Source: a bacterium
GTDB taxonomy: Bacteria > Patescibacteriota > Minisyncoccia > Ryanbacterales > 2-02-FULL-48-12
Length of the DNA: 6,813 nucleotides
Assembly (NCBI GenBank): GCA_005239605.1
Contig: SBBS01000073.1
Span: 1 to 6,813, forward strand
Direction: 5' to 3'
Under the pieces are notes generated by a model. That model had not been told where the DNA came from, did not search any database, and saw only the letters and a program-made list of their open reading frames with translations. This document shows, one piece after another, positions 6,507-6,813 of this stretch (positions are counted from its first letter, which is position 1; each line of letters begins with the position of its first letter). The position numbers were made by a program, and so were the translations under genes.

Positions 6507-6764
6507 TGGTTGGACCTCGCGGAAAAAACCTTTGAGTTTGCCTGTTCTACCAGAGAATAGTTTGCCAAAGGGAATCTTAAGGTCAAAAAGGAGATTCTTT
6601 TCGCAATTTGGTCGAACCTAGCCTTGAGGGACAAAAAACTCTGTATTGAAGCAAAAAATCCGTTCTTGATTCTTGAAAAATCTCTGCTGCGTACGCCTGT
6701 CATTTTTGCAAGGTTTGTATCTTTACTCATAGATAGAGAGGAATGTGCTGTGCCCGTGCGGTAA
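6507..6764 (+). pseudogene. Remnant of a large serine recombinase (C-terminal end), interrupted by TAG
   Basis: In the frame starting at 6507 the sequence reads WLDLAEKTFEFAC, a TAG at 6558-6560, then FAKGNLKVKKEILFAIWSNL, then ALRDKKLCIEAKNPFLILEK and on to a TAA at 6762-6764. From memory this matches the C-terminal segment of serine site-specific recombinases common in candidate-phylum genomes, where the pattern is WLELAEKTFEFA-x-AR, F-x-G-(x)n-K-KEIL-x-x-GSNL-x-LKDKKL-x-I-x-x-KPFLILE. Changes typical of decay are the in-frame TAG in a well-conserved stretch and W in place of the usual G before SNL. Upstream, the frame holds nothing recognisable and hits a TAA at 6447-6449, so the resolvase catalytic domain, recombinase domain and zinc ribbon are gone. 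It was missed as an ORF because of the internal stop. It marks an old mobile-element insertion next to the truncated radical SAM gene. Confidence 0.7.
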
Positions 6765-6776
6765 CATAAATACCAA

Positions 6777-6813
6777 GGAGAGCCAGCTCAGTTGGTTTTG
6801 GGAGCATACGCTG
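6777..6813 (+). tRNA. Possible 5' half of a tRNA, cut by the window edge
   Basis: The last bases resemble a tRNA start: a candidate acceptor strand GGAGAGC (6777-6783), a D-stem GCTC/GAGC (6786-6789 with 6802-6805) enclosing AGTTGGTTTTGG, and then ATACGCTG leading into an anticodon stem. A14 and the conserved GG of the D-loop are present. Against it, position 8 is C rather than T, the 12-base D-loop is at the upper limit, and if A6806 is position 26 then position 33 would be G rather than T. The 3' half is missing, so the anticodon and identity cannot be read. Confidence 0.3.

Noticed and set aside
6558..6560. In-frame TAG as a recoded sense codon
   Set aside because: The four intact genes terminate with ordinary TAA or TAG stops (the methyltransferase uses TAG), and the remnant shows other decay, so a nonsense mutation is simpler.
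6491..6730. Minus-strand open frame of 79 codons (starts MSKDTNLAKM)
   Set aside because: It lies antisense to the recombinase remnant, whose plus-strand reading matches a known protein pattern; the minus reading has no recognisable features and looks like a shadow.
1..6813. CRISPR array, tandem DNA repeats, rRNA or riboswitch
   Set aside because: No regularly spaced direct repeats at the DNA level, no rRNA-like segments and no leader long enough for a riboswitch were seen on reading both strands.

Overview
This window probably comes from an uncultivated bacterium of the Candidate Phyla Radiation (Patescibacteria, Parcubacteria-like). The evidence is contextual: genes are packed tightly on alternating strands, intergenic gaps are 17-42 bases, Shine-Dalgarno sequences are absent or weak, -10 boxes sit almost on the start codons, and protein families common in such genomes occur together (a CotH/beta-helix fusion, a BchE-like radical SAM protein, and a serine recombinase of the candidate-phylum type). 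All four intact genes and the 5'-truncated radical SAM reading frame read through in the standard bacterial code with no in-frame TGA, so a TGA-recoding lineage is not indicated. The phylum is an inference and no marker gene is present.

Layout, left to right. Bases 1-102 are an edge with only short open frames. At 103-900 (-) is a glucose-1-phosphate cytidylyltransferase (RfbF/DdhA type). At 918-2321 (+) is a multi-pass glycosyltransferase of the ArnT/PMT (GT39/GT83-like) superfamily. At 2221-2973 (-) is a class I SAM-dependent methyltransferase whose 3' end overlaps the glycosyltransferase gene by 101 bases. At 3016-5277 (+) is a large membrane-anchored protein with a CotH-kinase domain joined to a right-handed beta-helix. 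At 5300-6352 (-) is a radical SAM protein that has lost its N-terminal half, where a B12-binding domain would normally be. Bases 6507-6764 (+) hold the decayed C-terminal end of a serine site-specific recombinase, and the last 37 bases look like the 5' half of a tRNA.

Taken together, the first three genes suggest a cell-surface glycan locus: a CDP-glucose activating enzyme, a lipid-linked-sugar transferase and a small-molecule or sugar methyltransferase. The CotH/beta-helix protein would be an envelope-anchored extracytoplasmic kinase and is a plausible surface partner. Each gene alternates strand with the next, so this is not one operon; every gene needs its own promoter. Divergent pairs share tiny promoter regions (901-917 and 2974-3015) and convergent pairs share or overlap their ends. 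The right 450 bases look like the scar of a mobile element that truncated the radical SAM gene.

No clearly new multi-gene system is visible. The most distinctive items are the CotH/beta-helix fusion, the recombinase scar with the truncated radical SAM gene, the antisense 3' overlap, a terminator for one gene buried in the coding sequence of its neighbour, and two probable start-codon misassignments caused by TATAATG promoter motifs.
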